64,000 nucleotides of DNA. Source: an uncultured Roseivirga sp. (GTDB lineage Bacteria; Bacteroidota; Bacteroidia; Cytophagales; Cyclobacteriaceae). The stretch lies in assembly GCA_947493005.1 (NCBI GenBank), contig CANLOY010000002.1, positions 186,001-250,000 on the forward strand, in the 5' to 3' direction. Positions 49,674-58,360 of this stretch are shown here, one piece after another (within the stretch, counting starts at the first letter, position 1; each line of letters begins with the position of its first letter). The position numbers were made by a program, and so were the translations under genes. Below the pieces are notes generated by a model. It was not told the origin of the DNA, searched no databases, and saw only the letters and a list, made by a program, of their open reading frames with translations.

Positions 49674-52112
49674 ATGTTTAGAAAATCGCTAGTCATTGCA
49701 TTGTTATCACTCTTCTCTTTTGTGGTATTTGCTCAGAAAACCATTTCTGAAATGACCAAAGGCATGACCAAGAAAGAAGGCTATTTCACCTACTATTGGG
49801 ATGAAAAAAATGGGAAAGTGTGGTTAGAAATTGATGATCTTGATAAAGAGTTTTTATATGTTAACTCACTTTCTTCCGGAATAGGCTCAAATGACATTGG
49901 CTTGGACAGAGGTCAGCTTGGAAGCACAAGAATAGTTGAGTTCAGAAGAGTTGGCCCAAAGATCATGTTAGTACAACCTAATTATTCTTATAGAGCGGTC
50001 TCTAATAATACGGATGAAGTAAGAGCTGTGAAAGAGGCATTCGCAGAATCAATTTTACAAGGCTTTAAAGTGGCAGCCGAGAGTGATGGAAAAATTCTGA
50101 TTGATATCTCCTCCATGCTATTAAGCGATGCACATGGTGTTGCTGGTAGATTAAGAGGACAAGGCTCATATAGAGTAGATTCTAACAGGTCTGCCATCTA
50201 TCCTCCAATGCTGAAAAACTTCCCGAAGAACTCGGAATTTGAGGCTACCATTACCTTTACAGGTTCAGCTACTGGTAGTTTTATCAGAAGTGTAACTCCC
50301 ACTTCCAGTGCAGTAACCGTTCGAATGCATCACTCATTTATTGAACTGCCAGATGCCAACTACAACCCCAGAAAAGCAGATCCCAGGTCTGGCTATGGAT
50401 CTATCCGCTATATGGACTATGCTACACCTATTCAGGAAAACATTGTTAAGCAGTTTGCCAGAAGGCACCGATTGGAGAAAAAGAACCCTAAAGCAAGAAG
50501 AAGTGAGCCGGTTGAACCTATTCGTTATTATGTAGACAGAGGAGCCCCAGAACCTATAAAATCTGCTTTGATTGAAGGGGCAAAATGGTGGAACCAGGCC
50601 TTTGAAGCTGCTGGGTACAAAGATGCTTTTATTGTTGAGGAAATGCCTGTGGGTGCAGACCCTTTAGATGTACGCTATAATGTAATCCAATGGGTACACC
50701 GTTCTACTAGGGGCTGGTCTTATGGCTCTTCTGTAACTGACCCAAGAACAGGTGAAATCATTAAAGGGCACGTAAGTCTGGGCTCTTTGAGAGTGAGACA
50801 AGATTTCTTGATTGCTCAAGGTTTATTAACTCCTTACGAAAATGGAACTACTCCTGACCCTGCGCTCTTAAAAATGGCACTTGCTCGTTTAAGACAGTTA
50901 TCTGCTCATGAAGTAGGCCACACCATAGGTTTAATGCACAATTACGCATCTAGTGTGAATAACAGAGCTTCAGTTATGGACTACCCTCACCCATTGATTG
51001 AATTAAAGAATGGAAAAATCTCACTAGACAATGCTTATGATGTTGGTATTGGAGAATGGGACAAGGCTGCGGTAACCTGGGGTTATCAGCACTTTCCTCC
51101 AAAAGTTAATGAAGAAAAAGCCTTGAACGATTTACTAAATGATCAGGTAAAAAAAGGACTGTATTTTATTACTGATGCAGATTCAAGGCCCATAGGTAGT
51201 AGCCACCCACAAGCGCACCTTTGGGATAATGGCAAAAGCCCCGTTGAGGAATTGAATCACTTAATGGAAGTAAGGGCAAAAGTATTGGATAACTTCTCAG
51301 AAAAGAACATACCAGTTGGAGCTCCAATGGCCAAGTTGGAAGAGGTACTTGTACCAATGTATATGATCCACAGGTACCAGTTAGAAGGAGCTGTTAAAGT
51401 ATTAGGAGGTACATACTATAATTATAAGCTTCGTGGAGACAAACAGCCTAACCAAAGAATAGTACCAAAAGAAGAACAAACGGGTGCTCTGGATGCTCTT
51501 ATTAATGTGCTAACACCAAAAAACCTGGCTTTCCCAGATCATATTCTCGAAATTATTCCTCCCCGACCTCCTGGAAATGGTCGTTCAAGAGAAACTTTTA
51601 AGGTAAGAACAGGCCTTAACTTTGACCCTGTAGCACCAGGAGAAACCATATCCAGTGCAGTGATGAGCTTTATATTTAACCCTCAACGTGCCACACGCCT
51701 GGTACAACAAAAAGCCATGGATCAAAATCAAATTGGTCTGACTGATGTTATTAACAAAATGATCAATGGTATCTCGGGTAGAACTTACAGCAATCACTAC
51801 TACCTTGAGTTAAAACGCGTAGCAGAAAAACAAATGGTCAATGCTTTGATGAATCTTTACAATAGTGGTTCGGCATCTTCTCAAGCAAGAGCTGAAGCAC
51901 TGTTAGGTCTCAAAAACATAGCAAAGCGGATGACCCCTGAGAATAATGATGGACCGGCAGATGAAGCTCACAGGATTTTCATAACAAGTCAAATCAAAAG
52001 GTTTTTTGTAAACCCAGGAGATTTACAAGTTCAAAGAGCCTTAAGCCCACCTGACGGTTCCCCTATTGGCACGGACTTACAGGATTGGTGTTCTTTTGGC
52101 GATCACAAGTAA
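49674..52112 (+). CDS. Zinc-dependent metalloprotease (DUF5117/DUF4953 family, exported)
   Basis: 812 residues with a signal peptide ending VVFAQKT. The N-terminal part (GYFTYYWDEKNGKVWLEIDD, FLYVNSLSSGIGSNDIGLDR) is typical of the DUF5118/5117 architecture. The metzincin motif HEVGHTIGLMH gives zinc ligands His412, His416 and His422, followed by the conserved NYASSVNNRASVMDYPHP Met-turn. Large conserved Bacteroidota proteases of this sort are periplasmic or secreted; substrate unknown. Divergent from the S9 gene with a 102-bp gap. The long inverted-repeat element begins 88 bp after its stop. Confidence 0.92.
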   Translation: MFRKSLVIALLSLFSFVVFAQKTISEMTKGMTKKEGYFTYYWDEKNGKVWLEIDDLDKEFLYVNSLSSGIGSNDIGLDRGQLGSTRIVEFRRVGPKIMLVQPNYSYRAVSNNTDEVRAVKEAFAESILQGFKVAAESDGKILIDISSMLLSDAHGVAGRLRGQGSYRVDSNRSAIYPPMLKNFPKNSEFEATITFTGSATGSFIRSVTPTSSAVTVRMHHSFIELPDANYNPRKADPRSGYGSIRYMDYATPIQENIVKQFARRHRLEKKNPKARRSEPVEPIRYYVDRGAPEPIKSALIEGAKWWNQAFEAAGYKDAFIVEEMPVGADPLDVRYNVIQWVHRSTRGWSYGSSVTDPRTGEIIKGHVSLGSLRVRQDFLIAQGLLTPYENGTTPDPALLKMALARLRQLSAHEVGHTIGLMHNYASSVNNRASVMDYPHPLIELKNGKISLDNAYDVGIGEWDKAAVTWGYQHFPPKVNEEKALNDLLNDQVKKGLYFITDADSRPIGSSHPQAHLWDNGKSPVEELNHLMEVRAKVLDNFSEKNIPVGAPMAKLEEVLVPMYMIHRYQLEGAVKVLGGTYYNYKLRGDKQPNQRIVPKEEQTGALDALINVLTPKNLAFPDHILEIIPPRPPGNGRSRETFKVRTGLNFDPVAPGETISSAVMSFIFNPQRATRLVQQKAMDQNQIGLTDVINKMINGISGRTYSNHYYLELKRVAEKQMVNALMNLYNSGSASSQARAEALLGLKNIAKRMTPENNDGPADEAHRIFITSQIKRFFVNPGDLQVQRALSPPDGSPIGTDLQDWCSFGDHK

Positions 52113-52460
52113 AACCTATCGATTAGCGCATTATTCCCAATGAGACGAAAACTTAGGTTCATTAGGAATAGTGCTCTTTTTTAACTTTTGAAATTACTGT
52201 CATCCGAGAAAGATTTTTTGAGATCGAAGAAATAGCTGAAAATCACCCTTTTTATTCCCTAAAGGGATACTCTTGGCAACTCCCTTTAGGGCAGGGGTGG
52301 TTTTGAGTCTTAAAGAAAAATCTATTCTCGGATGTTTTAGTGGCATATTTTTATTGAATTCAAATTTTAGTCGGATATCAGTATTTTGAATCCTCCTTTT
52401 TTTATTTTCACGTTACCTTTTGACTCAAACTAACGTCATTACCGTATTGAATTTCTTTCT
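52113..52460. other. Intergenic region with a long inverted-repeat element
   Basis: 348 bases without a gene. The centre holds the nested inverted repeat at 52201-52334; the flanks are AT-rich. No ORF above about 40 codons with a credible start. Confidence 0.6.
52201..52334. repeat. 134-bp nested inverted-repeat element (REP/MITE-like)
   Basis: Three nested stems: outer CATCCGAGAA-AGATTTTT (52201 on) with its complement ending CTCGGATG (52334), one bulge; middle AAAATCACCC (52239-52248) with GGGTGGTTTT (52295-52304); inner CCCTAAAGGGA (52257-52267) with TCCCTTTAGGG (52281-52291), perfect 11 bp. Loop 52268-52280. It codes no protein. The CCCTAAAGGG/CCCTTTAGGG core resembles palindromic REP-type repeats scattered in Bacteroidota genomes (from memory). 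Confidence 0.75.
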
Positions 52461-52976
52461 ATGAACATCAGGAATATAATTGCACTTGTATTAATGGTAG
52501 CCTCTTTGGTTTGTTTGTACCCTGGACTAACAGAACCAATGTTGAGTATTCGGATCGCTGCAAAAATCCCTTTGATAGGCGATTTTGAACTCTTTGAAAG
52601 AACTCAAAGTGTCATAGAGGTGATTAAAGAATTATACAAGGCAAATAATAATCTTGTTGCCACTCTTATACTCTTGTTTTCGGTAATTATCCCAATACTT
52701 AAAGCTCTTCTATTAATGATCATCATAGCTTTTAAAAAGTGGTCTTTCAGAAAACACGTTTACAGATTTGTTTCAGCCATTGGCAAATGGTCTATGGCCG
52801 ATGTATTTGTAGTAGGTGTATTTCTGGCTTACCTGGCCACTTCTTCTGAGGAGAGTATTTCGGCCGAAATATTTATTGGATTCTATTATTTCACTGCATA
52901 CTGCATCATCTCAATAATTGGTATTCAGATAATGGACCTGAAAGACATTAAAAGGTCCATTGGCTATAGAAACTAG
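52461..52976 (+). CDS. Paraquat-inducible protein A (PqiA) domain membrane protein
   Basis: 171 residues with four membrane helices (about 5-22, 62-85, 104-124, 136-160). The PqiA domain signature is visible in RKHVYRFVSAIGKWSMADVF, VVGVFLAYLA. In enterobacteria PqiA pairs with PqiB MCE proteins in inter-membrane lipid transport. Here it has a single PqiA domain and no MCE neighbour, so the partner is unknown. It is monocistronic: hairpin repeat upstream, hairpin downstream at 52987-53014. Confidence 0.88.
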   Translation: MNIRNIIALVLMVASLVCLYPGLTEPMLSIRIAAKIPLIGDFELFERTQSVIEVIKELYKANNNLVATLILLFSVIIPILKALLLMIIIAFKKWSFRKHVYRFVSAIGKWSMADVFVVGVFLAYLATSSEESISAEIFIGFYYFTAYCIISIIGIQIMDLKDIKRSIGYRN

Positions 52977-52986
52977 CTTGTAATCA

Positions 52987-53014
52987 AAGGCACAGATCTT
53001 ATAAATCGTGCCTT
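52987..53014 (+). terminator. Weak terminator after the PqiA-like gene
   Basis: AAGGCAC (52987-52993) pairs with GTGCCTT (53008-53014), 14-base loop, with only a scattered T-rich tail (ATTTACTTT). Probably a weak terminator. Confidence 0.45.
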
Positions 53015-53151
53015 CCAGTAATTTACTTTAGCTAACGCAGCCTTCCCTTTATAAAAAAAGTATAAGTAGATGATATCCAAGTCGTACACTTCGTCTATTT
53101 TTATTGAAAAGGGATATCACCACTGACCATTTTCTTAACAAAAGTCATAAC

Positions 53152-54705
53152 ATGGAACTATTAGCCACTATACCTTGGTGGGCATGGATTTTAATTGTGC
53201 TTGCACTTATCGCTATCATAGATATTTCACAAAAGAAACGAACCATCAGGCACAATTTCCCGATTGTTGGTAATCTGAGATATTTTCTGGAAAAGATAGG
53301 CCCTGAATTGCGTCAGTATATTGTTGCCAACAACAGGGAAGAATTACCTTTCAACCGAAGCCAACGCTCCTGGATTTATGCTTCGGCCAAGAAGGAAAAT
53401 AATTATCAAGGTTTTGGTACAGATCAAGACCAATATGCTCCGGGTCATGTCTTTATCAAACCTAATATGATTCCTTTCGCTCTTCCCGAAAACCATGTCA
53501 ATAAGAAAGCTCCTGATTTAGTACCATGTGCGAAGGTAATGGGTGAATTCAATAGGAGAAAGAGACCCTTCAGACCGAAATCAATCGTAAACATATCAGC
53601 AATGAGCTATGGATCACTTTCAGCCAAAGCGGTTGAATCCCTAAATAAGGGAGCAAAGCTTGCTGGGTGCTACCACAATACAGGTGAAGGCTCTCTATCC
53701 AAACATCACCAGCATGGCTCCGACATCATGTTTCATTTTGGTACTGGCTACTTTGGTGTAAGAAACACCGAGGGAGGTTTCTCAATGGAGAAAATGGTAT
53801 CTCTTGTAAAAAACAATCCACAAATCAGAGCCATAGAGGTAAAGTTATCACAAGGTGCTAAACCAGGAAAAGGTGGTGTATTACCCGCATCTAAAATTAC
53901 CAGTGAAATAGCTGAAATCAGAGGGATTCCGCTTAATGAAGACGTAATTTCTCCTGCTTATCATTCTGCTTTCTCCAATATTCCAGAGCTATTGAGTTTT
54001 ATAGAAGACATTGCACAACATACAGGATTACCAGTTGGCATAAAATCTGCTGTAGGTAAGATGGAGATGTGGGAGGAACTGTCAGATTTAATGATCAAAA
54101 CTGGCAAAGGTCCTGATTTCATTACCATAGATGGTGGTGAAGGCGGCACAGGAGCAGCTCCCCCATCTTTTGCAAACAACGTATCTCTGCCATTTGTCTT
54201 TGGCTTCGCAAAAGTCTATCAGGTTTTTGCCCAAAAAGAATTAACTGATCGTATCGTATTTATAGGTTCCGGAAAACTGGGCTTTCCTTACAGCTCGCTC
54301 ATGGCATTTGCTATGGGTGCCGATTTAATCCATGTAGCAAGAGAAGCCATGATGTCAATAGGCTGTATACAAGCTCAGGTTTGCCATACCAATACTTGTC
54401 CCGCAGGGATAGCTACTCAAAACAAGTGGCTCCAAAGTGGAGTTGACCCCAGCTTGAAGTCGGTTCGTTTCTATAATTATGTAAAAACGCTGAGAAAAGA
54501 AATTCTAGACATTACACATGCTAGTGGTTATGAACACCCATGTCAGATGACCATGGATGATGTTGATATTAGCATGGGTGACAACAACTATACAAATGCA
54601 CTAAAACAGGTCTATCAATATGATAAAGTTCCTGTAGCTTTTACTAACAACGAAGTACTCGCGAGTTGTAAACATCTGGGTGGTAGTAACCCTACTATTG
54701 ATTAA
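53152..54705 (+). CDS. Glutamate synthase-like FMN protein with N-terminal membrane anchor
   Basis: About 517 residues from the ATG at 53152; a TTG 48 bases upstream is open but adds no useful sequence. One membrane helix (about 7-25, WWAWILIVLALIAII) is followed by a glutamate synthase central/FMN domain: INISAMSYGSLSAKAVESLN type segment near residue 145, TIDGGEGGTGAAPPSF, and the Fe-S motif QVCHTNTCPAGIATQ. It lacks the glutaminase domain of GltB, so it is a stand-alone FMN/Fe-S oxidoreductase (GltB2-like family), electron partner unknown. It is probably cotranscribed with the following serine hydrolase (62 bp apart). Confidence 0.9.
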   Translation: MELLATIPWWAWILIVLALIAIIDISQKKRTIRHNFPIVGNLRYFLEKIGPELRQYIVANNREELPFNRSQRSWIYASAKKENNYQGFGTDQDQYAPGHVFIKPNMIPFALPENHVNKKAPDLVPCAKVMGEFNRRKRPFRPKSIVNISAMSYGSLSAKAVESLNKGAKLAGCYHNTGEGSLSKHHQHGSDIMFHFGTGYFGVRNTEGGFSMEKMVSLVKNNPQIRAIEVKLSQGAKPGKGGVLPASKITSEIAEIRGIPLNEDVISPAYHSAFSNIPELLSFIEDIAQHTGLPVGIKSAVGKMEMWEELSDLMIKTGKGPDFITIDGGEGGTGAAPPSFANNVSLPFVFGFAKVYQVFAQKELTDRIVFIGSGKLGFPYSSLMAFAMGADLIHVAREAMMSIGCIQAQVCHTNTCPAGIATQNKWLQSGVDPSLKSVRFYNYVKTLRKEILDITHASGYEHPCQMTMDDVDISMGDNNYTNALKQVYQYDKVPVAFTNNEVLASCKHLGGSNPTID

Positions 54706-54767
54706 GTCTTAGAGAAAATAGATTGGGCTTTCAAATATGGTTAAGGGAGTTATACCTAAATTATAGT

Positions 54768-55829
54768 ATGAAAAAGCTCATTCTAGTCAACCTCTTAATA
54801 TTAGTGGTTCTGTCTCCTATTCAGAGTCAGACAAAACAGGAAACAGCAGATAAAAAACTTCAGGAGTTTGTGGAAAGAACCGGTGCCCCAGGTTTGAGTA
54901 TTTCCATTGCTCAAAAAGGGAAGTTGGTTTTTTCGAAAGGCTATGGATATGCCGACCTTGAAAATAAAATCCCCGTAGACCCATCTAAAACAAAATTTAG
55001 GATTGGCAGCGTTTCTAAAACACTTACGGCTACTGCATTGGCTAAACTCTATGAAAACGGAAAGGTAGACTTAGATGTCCCTGTTCAAACTTATGTATCG
55101 CGGTGGCCCGAAAAAAAACAAAATATTACTTTAAGGCAGCTTGGCGGTCACCTTGCCGGAATAAGACACTATAGAGGAACCGAATTTCTAAGCAAAAAGA
55201 AATACGATAATGTTGATAAGGGTTTGGATATCTTTATTAATGACCCTTTGATTAATACCCCGGGTACTGAGTATGCCTACTCTTCTTATGGATGGAATCT
55301 TATTTCGGTCGCTATGGAAAATGCCGCTGGAATCAACTTTCTCTCCCTAATGCAAAAAACTGTGTTTGATGAACTAGGCATGAACAACACTGTTCCTGAT
55401 CATGCAGACCGGAATATCACAGACAGAGTTAAGTTTTACCAGAAACGAAATGGCAAAGTTGTGGAAGCTCCATATGTTGATAATAGCTACAAATGGGCTG
55501 GCGGAGGCTTTGTTGGTACTACCGAAGACTTGTGCAAGTTTGGTCAAGCTCACATGAAATCTGGATATCTAAAACAATCTACTCTCGATGAATGGAAAAA
55601 GTCTCAAGCAACCACCTCTGGCAAAAAAACTAACTACGGTATAGGTTGGAGAACTTTTAATGGGCCTGATGGCATTAGGCTTTATGGCCATAGTGGAGGT
55701 TCAGTTGGTGGGATCACTTTCTTCTTAATGCACATCCCCTCTCAAACTGTCCTTGCAATTACTGGTAATATGGATCCATTAAACTATGGTGGTTTACAAT
55801 TTCAGTTGATGGAACTGTTTATTCGCTAA
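54768..55829 (+). CDS. Exported serine hydrolase (class C beta-lactamase fold)
   Basis: About 353 residues from the ATG at 54768; the frame opens earlier at 54723 but only this Met precedes a proper signal peptide (KKLILVNLLILVVLSPIQSQ). SxxK is in RIGSVSKTLTATAL, the Tyr motif in AYSSYGWNL, and HSGGSVGGITFF carries the third motif. It is a D-alanyl-D-alanine carboxypeptidase/esterase-type enzyme of the periplasm. It lacks the Ig-like domain and lipobox of the two paralogs at 19982 and 28718 and is not closely related to them. Confidence 0.9.
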   Translation: MKKLILVNLLILVVLSPIQSQTKQETADKKLQEFVERTGAPGLSISIAQKGKLVFSKGYGYADLENKIPVDPSKTKFRIGSVSKTLTATALAKLYENGKVDLDVPVQTYVSRWPEKKQNITLRQLGGHLAGIRHYRGTEFLSKKKYDNVDKGLDIFINDPLINTPGTEYAYSSYGWNLISVAMENAAGINFLSLMQKTVFDELGMNNTVPDHADRNITDRVKFYQKRNGKVVEAPYVDNSYKWAGGGFVGTTEDLCKFGQAHMKSGYLKQSTLDEWKKSQATTSGKKTNYGIGWRTFNGPDGIRLYGHSGGSVGGITFFLMHIPSQTVLAITGNMDPLNYGGLQFQLMELFIR

Positions 55830-55957
55830 ACCTTACTTCACATTTCGGTAATGGCCCAATAATAATTACGATTTCTAGGTTCATTACTTTTTTATTTCAA
55901 TTTTAACTAATACTTTAGTTTTATATTTAATAAATTAGTTAACTATAATCCATTGAC

Positions 55958-56545
55958 ATGAAAAAGCTAACCTTACTCTTAACACTTTCTCTCGTGTTTT
56001 CCTGCGGGGATGAAGATTTATATGTAAAACCGGATGGTACGGATTATCAAGCTGTAAAAGCCCTTCCCGATCAGAACTCGCAATCCTCTGCTAATGGAAT
56101 ATTTCTGATTGTTGAAGATATGCCTGAGTTCCAGGGAGGAAAAGATGCCTACAATAGTTTTTTGCTGAAAAACCTCAAGTATCCTGAGCAAGCAAAGAAA
56201 ATGGGAGTTGAAGGTCGAGTCTTCATATCATTTATAGTAAATGAAGATGGTTCTCTATCAGACTTCGAACTTGTAAGGGGAATAGGTTCTGGCTGCGATG
56301 AAGAAGCCTTGAGAGTCTACATGGAATCTCCTAATTGGAGCCCAGGTAAACAAAAAGGAAAAGCCGTAAAGACTCAAATGCAAGCACAGGTTGTATTCAA
56401 ATTGTCCGAACCAGGCAATGTTTCAACTATTAGTAATGAGACAAATGATATTCAATCAAAGCTGGATGAACTGGTTGAAAAAGGCACTATAAACTCGGAC
56501 ACCAAGCTGAGCGAAGTAATAAAAGCTATTAACACTCAAAATTGA
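55958..56545 (+). CDS. TonB C-terminal domain lipoprotein
   Basis: 195 residues. A short signal peptide has the lipobox VFSC (Cys about 16). Residues about 60-150 are a TonB C-terminal domain (AKKMGVEGRVFISFIVNEDG, GCDEEALRVYMESPNWSPGK, MQAQVVFKL). There is no N-terminal inner-membrane helix beyond the lipid anchor, so it is not a standard energy-transducing TonB; the family is common in Bacteroidota as a stand-alone periplasmic domain. The C-terminus (KLDELVEKGTINSDTKLSEV) is helical. The next ORF begins at its stop. Confidence 0.85.
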   Translation: MKKLTLLLTLSLVFSCGDEDLYVKPDGTDYQAVKALPDQNSQSSANGIFLIVEDMPEFQGGKDAYNSFLLKNLKYPEQAKKMGVEGRVFISFIVNEDGSLSDFELVRGIGSGCDEEALRVYMESPNWSPGKQKGKAVKTQMQAQVVFKLSEPGNVSTISNETNDIQSKLDELVEKGTINSDTKLSEVIKAINTQN

Positions 56546-56565
56546 ACAAAGGTCGTGTAGCATAT

Positions 56566-56594
56566 ATGGCGAGCCTTACCCTTAGGCTCGCCAT
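56566..56594. terminator. Perfect hairpin at the start of the next ORF
   Basis: ATGGCGAGCC and GGCTCGCCAT pair perfectly (10 bp) around TTACCCTTA. It lies 20 bp after the TonB-like stop and has the shape of an intrinsic terminator, but the following TTCATCC is a poor U-tract. Its ATG is also a possible start codon for the next ORF. Confidence 0.6.
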
Positions 56595-56988
56595 TTCATC
56601 CACCCTCCTCTTCTATCAACAACCTAATAATCAATCTTTAGAATGTGATAGAAGTGATACAAAAAAGACTTCACCAGTGACTTCCGATTCTTTTCCGGAG
56701 GTGAGAGCACAATACCCTGGAGGGTTGAGAGCATGGAATAACTTCCTGAAAGAGAATGCTCAATTTTCAAAGTTCAAAAGAGACACAGCGCTTCCAATAT
56801 TTCTGGCTTTCTCAGTAGATAAAAATGGAGGCATAGAAAATATCAAAATCATAGGGGGCAACAACCCAATAGACAACAAAGAGGCCATTCGCCTTTTAAG
56901 GCTTTCAAGCCCCTGGCTACCAGCAACAAGGAACAACAAACCAGAGACTTGCAGCATGTCTATAAGAATAACCCCTCGAAATTACTAA
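56566..56988 (+). CDS. Small TonB-domain-like protein, start uncertain
   Basis: Frame 56542-56988; I chose the ATG at 56566 (140 residues), since the other option is a TTG overlapping the previous stop. N-terminal ASLTLRLAISSTLLFYQQ could be a signal sequence but is encoded by the hairpin at 56566-56594, so the true start may lie further downstream. The body (FPEVRAQYPGGLRAWNNFLK, IFLAFSVDKNGGIENIKI, PWLPATRNNKPETCSMSI) is a diverged copy of the TonB-type domain in the gene before it. Possibly a decaying duplicate. Confidence 0.55.
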   Translation: MASLTLRLAISSTLLFYQQPNNQSLECDRSDTKKTSPVTSDSFPEVRAQYPGGLRAWNNFLKENAQFSKFKRDTALPIFLAFSVDKNGGIENIKIIGGNNPIDNKEAIRLLRLSSPWLPATRNNKPETCSMSIRITPRNY

Positions 56989-57018
56989 ATCACTTTAACC
57001 AACTAGAAAACAAAACCA

Positions 57019-58281
57019 ATGAGGTCAATCTTTATGCTGTTCTTAATGAGCAGTCTTGCTTTAAATGCACAAAACTCAATCAACGAGAAGTACTATAGAC
57101 AATTGTCATATAATCATGTTTCACCACATGTTCCGATAATCGGAACACATGAGATCAGTAGTCGAGAAGCAGAGAACGCTTCTCACTATATATTCAGATA
57201 TGACGACCAAGGACGACTTACCGAAATTGTCAACAATCATTATCACACTGAGAAAATTCATCACCTGACCACTCTAGGCGCATACAAAACAGTTTTTGAA
57301 TACAAAGACAATGTTGAAATACGCACTTACTATGACAAAAACGATAAGCGTATAACCAACGAGCGTAGAGTATACAAGGAAGTCTATAAGCATGATAAGA
57401 AAGGTTTTAAAAATGAGCTTCGATATTATGATTTGCAAGATCAACCAATGGAATCTAACTGGGCAATTGCCTACTATAAATGGCAAAAGCATAAGAAGCT
57501 TGTGGTCGAAAGAAGGTTCAATCTAAAAGACCAAGCCGTCAATGTTTCACCTTACTTTGAGTTCGGTATCACGGGAATTCAATACAATAAGCAAGGCTTG
57601 GTGAAGGCGCACTATAACCTAAATGAAAAGCTAAAAGTTGAAGGTAATTCTATGGGACTGGCATCATACCAGGACACTTATGATGAAAAAGGGAATCATA
57701 TTAGATATAGCTACCACGACAAGGATGGAAAGTTAATGAAAAACCAATGGGGTTTTTCCATTGGAGAAAAAGGGTATGATGAAACAGGCAATTATGTAAA
57801 TCTTGCCCAATATGATGAAAATGAAAAATTGCTTGGAAGAAGACCTATATACAGCAATAGCACAGTTCGTTTGGCTTCTACTCCAAGTCAAAAAGATTCT
57901 GCCGAAATCAGAGAAATATCATTGGGTTACTTAGTCGCCTTACAAGAACTGAAACCGGAGCTTATGAAAAGAGTGATGAATCAAGATTTAAATAAGGTTA
58001 CACCGGGCTTTAATCCAGCAAAGAAAAAAGAAGAAGTAAGACCTACCACTTATCAGCAAATGATTGATTTTGCTAAGTCCTGGAACAAGCAAGGAAACAA
58101 ATTCCCTCACAACCCTAAAAACCAAGCGTTCATCTTAGACATCTATGATCGTATGGCTACAGTTAAACTAGTATCCGACAACTGGGTAGAATATGTACAC
58201 TTGGTAAAACTCAACAAAGAATGGAGTATTATTAACCTGATTTGGCAACATAAGGACGTAAGAAGATATCCATCAAACTAG
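57019..58281 (+). CDS. Secreted protein with YD-like repeats and NTF2-like C-terminal domain
   Basis: 420 residues with a short signal peptide (SIFMLFLMSSLALNAQ). Residues about 45-285 carry irregular YDxxGxLxxxxYYD-type repeats (FRYDDQGRLTEIVNNHY, YDEKGNHIRYSYHDKDGKLM, YDETGNYVNLAQYDENEKL), like RHS/MORN-type beta repeats. Residues about 293-412 form an NTF2/lumazine-binding-like domain (EIREISLGYLVALQELKPEL, AFILDIYDRMATVKLVSDNW, KEWSIINLIWQ). No catalytic residues are evident. It stands after the TonB-like genes and ends at a convergent hairpin with the ligase gene. Function unknown. Confidence 0.75.
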   Translation: MRSIFMLFLMSSLALNAQNSINEKYYRQLSYNHVSPHVPIIGTHEISSREAENASHYIFRYDDQGRLTEIVNNHYHTEKIHHLTTLGAYKTVFEYKDNVEIRTYYDKNDKRITNERRVYKEVYKHDKKGFKNELRYYDLQDQPMESNWAIAYYKWQKHKKLVVERRFNLKDQAVNVSPYFEFGITGIQYNKQGLVKAHYNLNEKLKVEGNSMGLASYQDTYDEKGNHIRYSYHDKDGKLMKNQWGFSIGEKGYDETGNYVNLAQYDENEKLLGRRPIYSNSTVRLASTPSQKDSAEIREISLGYLVALQELKPELMKRVMNQDLNKVTPGFNPAKKKEEVRPTTYQQMIDFAKSWNKQGNKFPHNPKNQAFILDIYDRMATVKLVSDNWVEYVHLVKLNKEWSIINLIWQHKDVRRYPSN

Positions 58282-58303
58282 GTTATCAGCAACCTTTAAT
58301 AAA

Positions 58304-58357
58304 AGAAGAACCTGTTTTTGAGGCACGTGTTCGCACGTCAATAAAACAGATTCTTCT
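58304..58357. terminator. Bidirectional terminator with UUCG tetraloop
   Basis: Outer stem AGAAGAACCTGTTTT (58304-58318) with AAAACAGATTCTTCT (58343-58357), 14 of 15 paired; inner stem ACGTG (58325-58329) with CACGT (58334-58338) around a TTCG tetraloop. It lies between convergent genes and ends 3 bases before the ligase gene's stop. Confidence 0.75.
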
Positions 58358-58360
58358 ACT

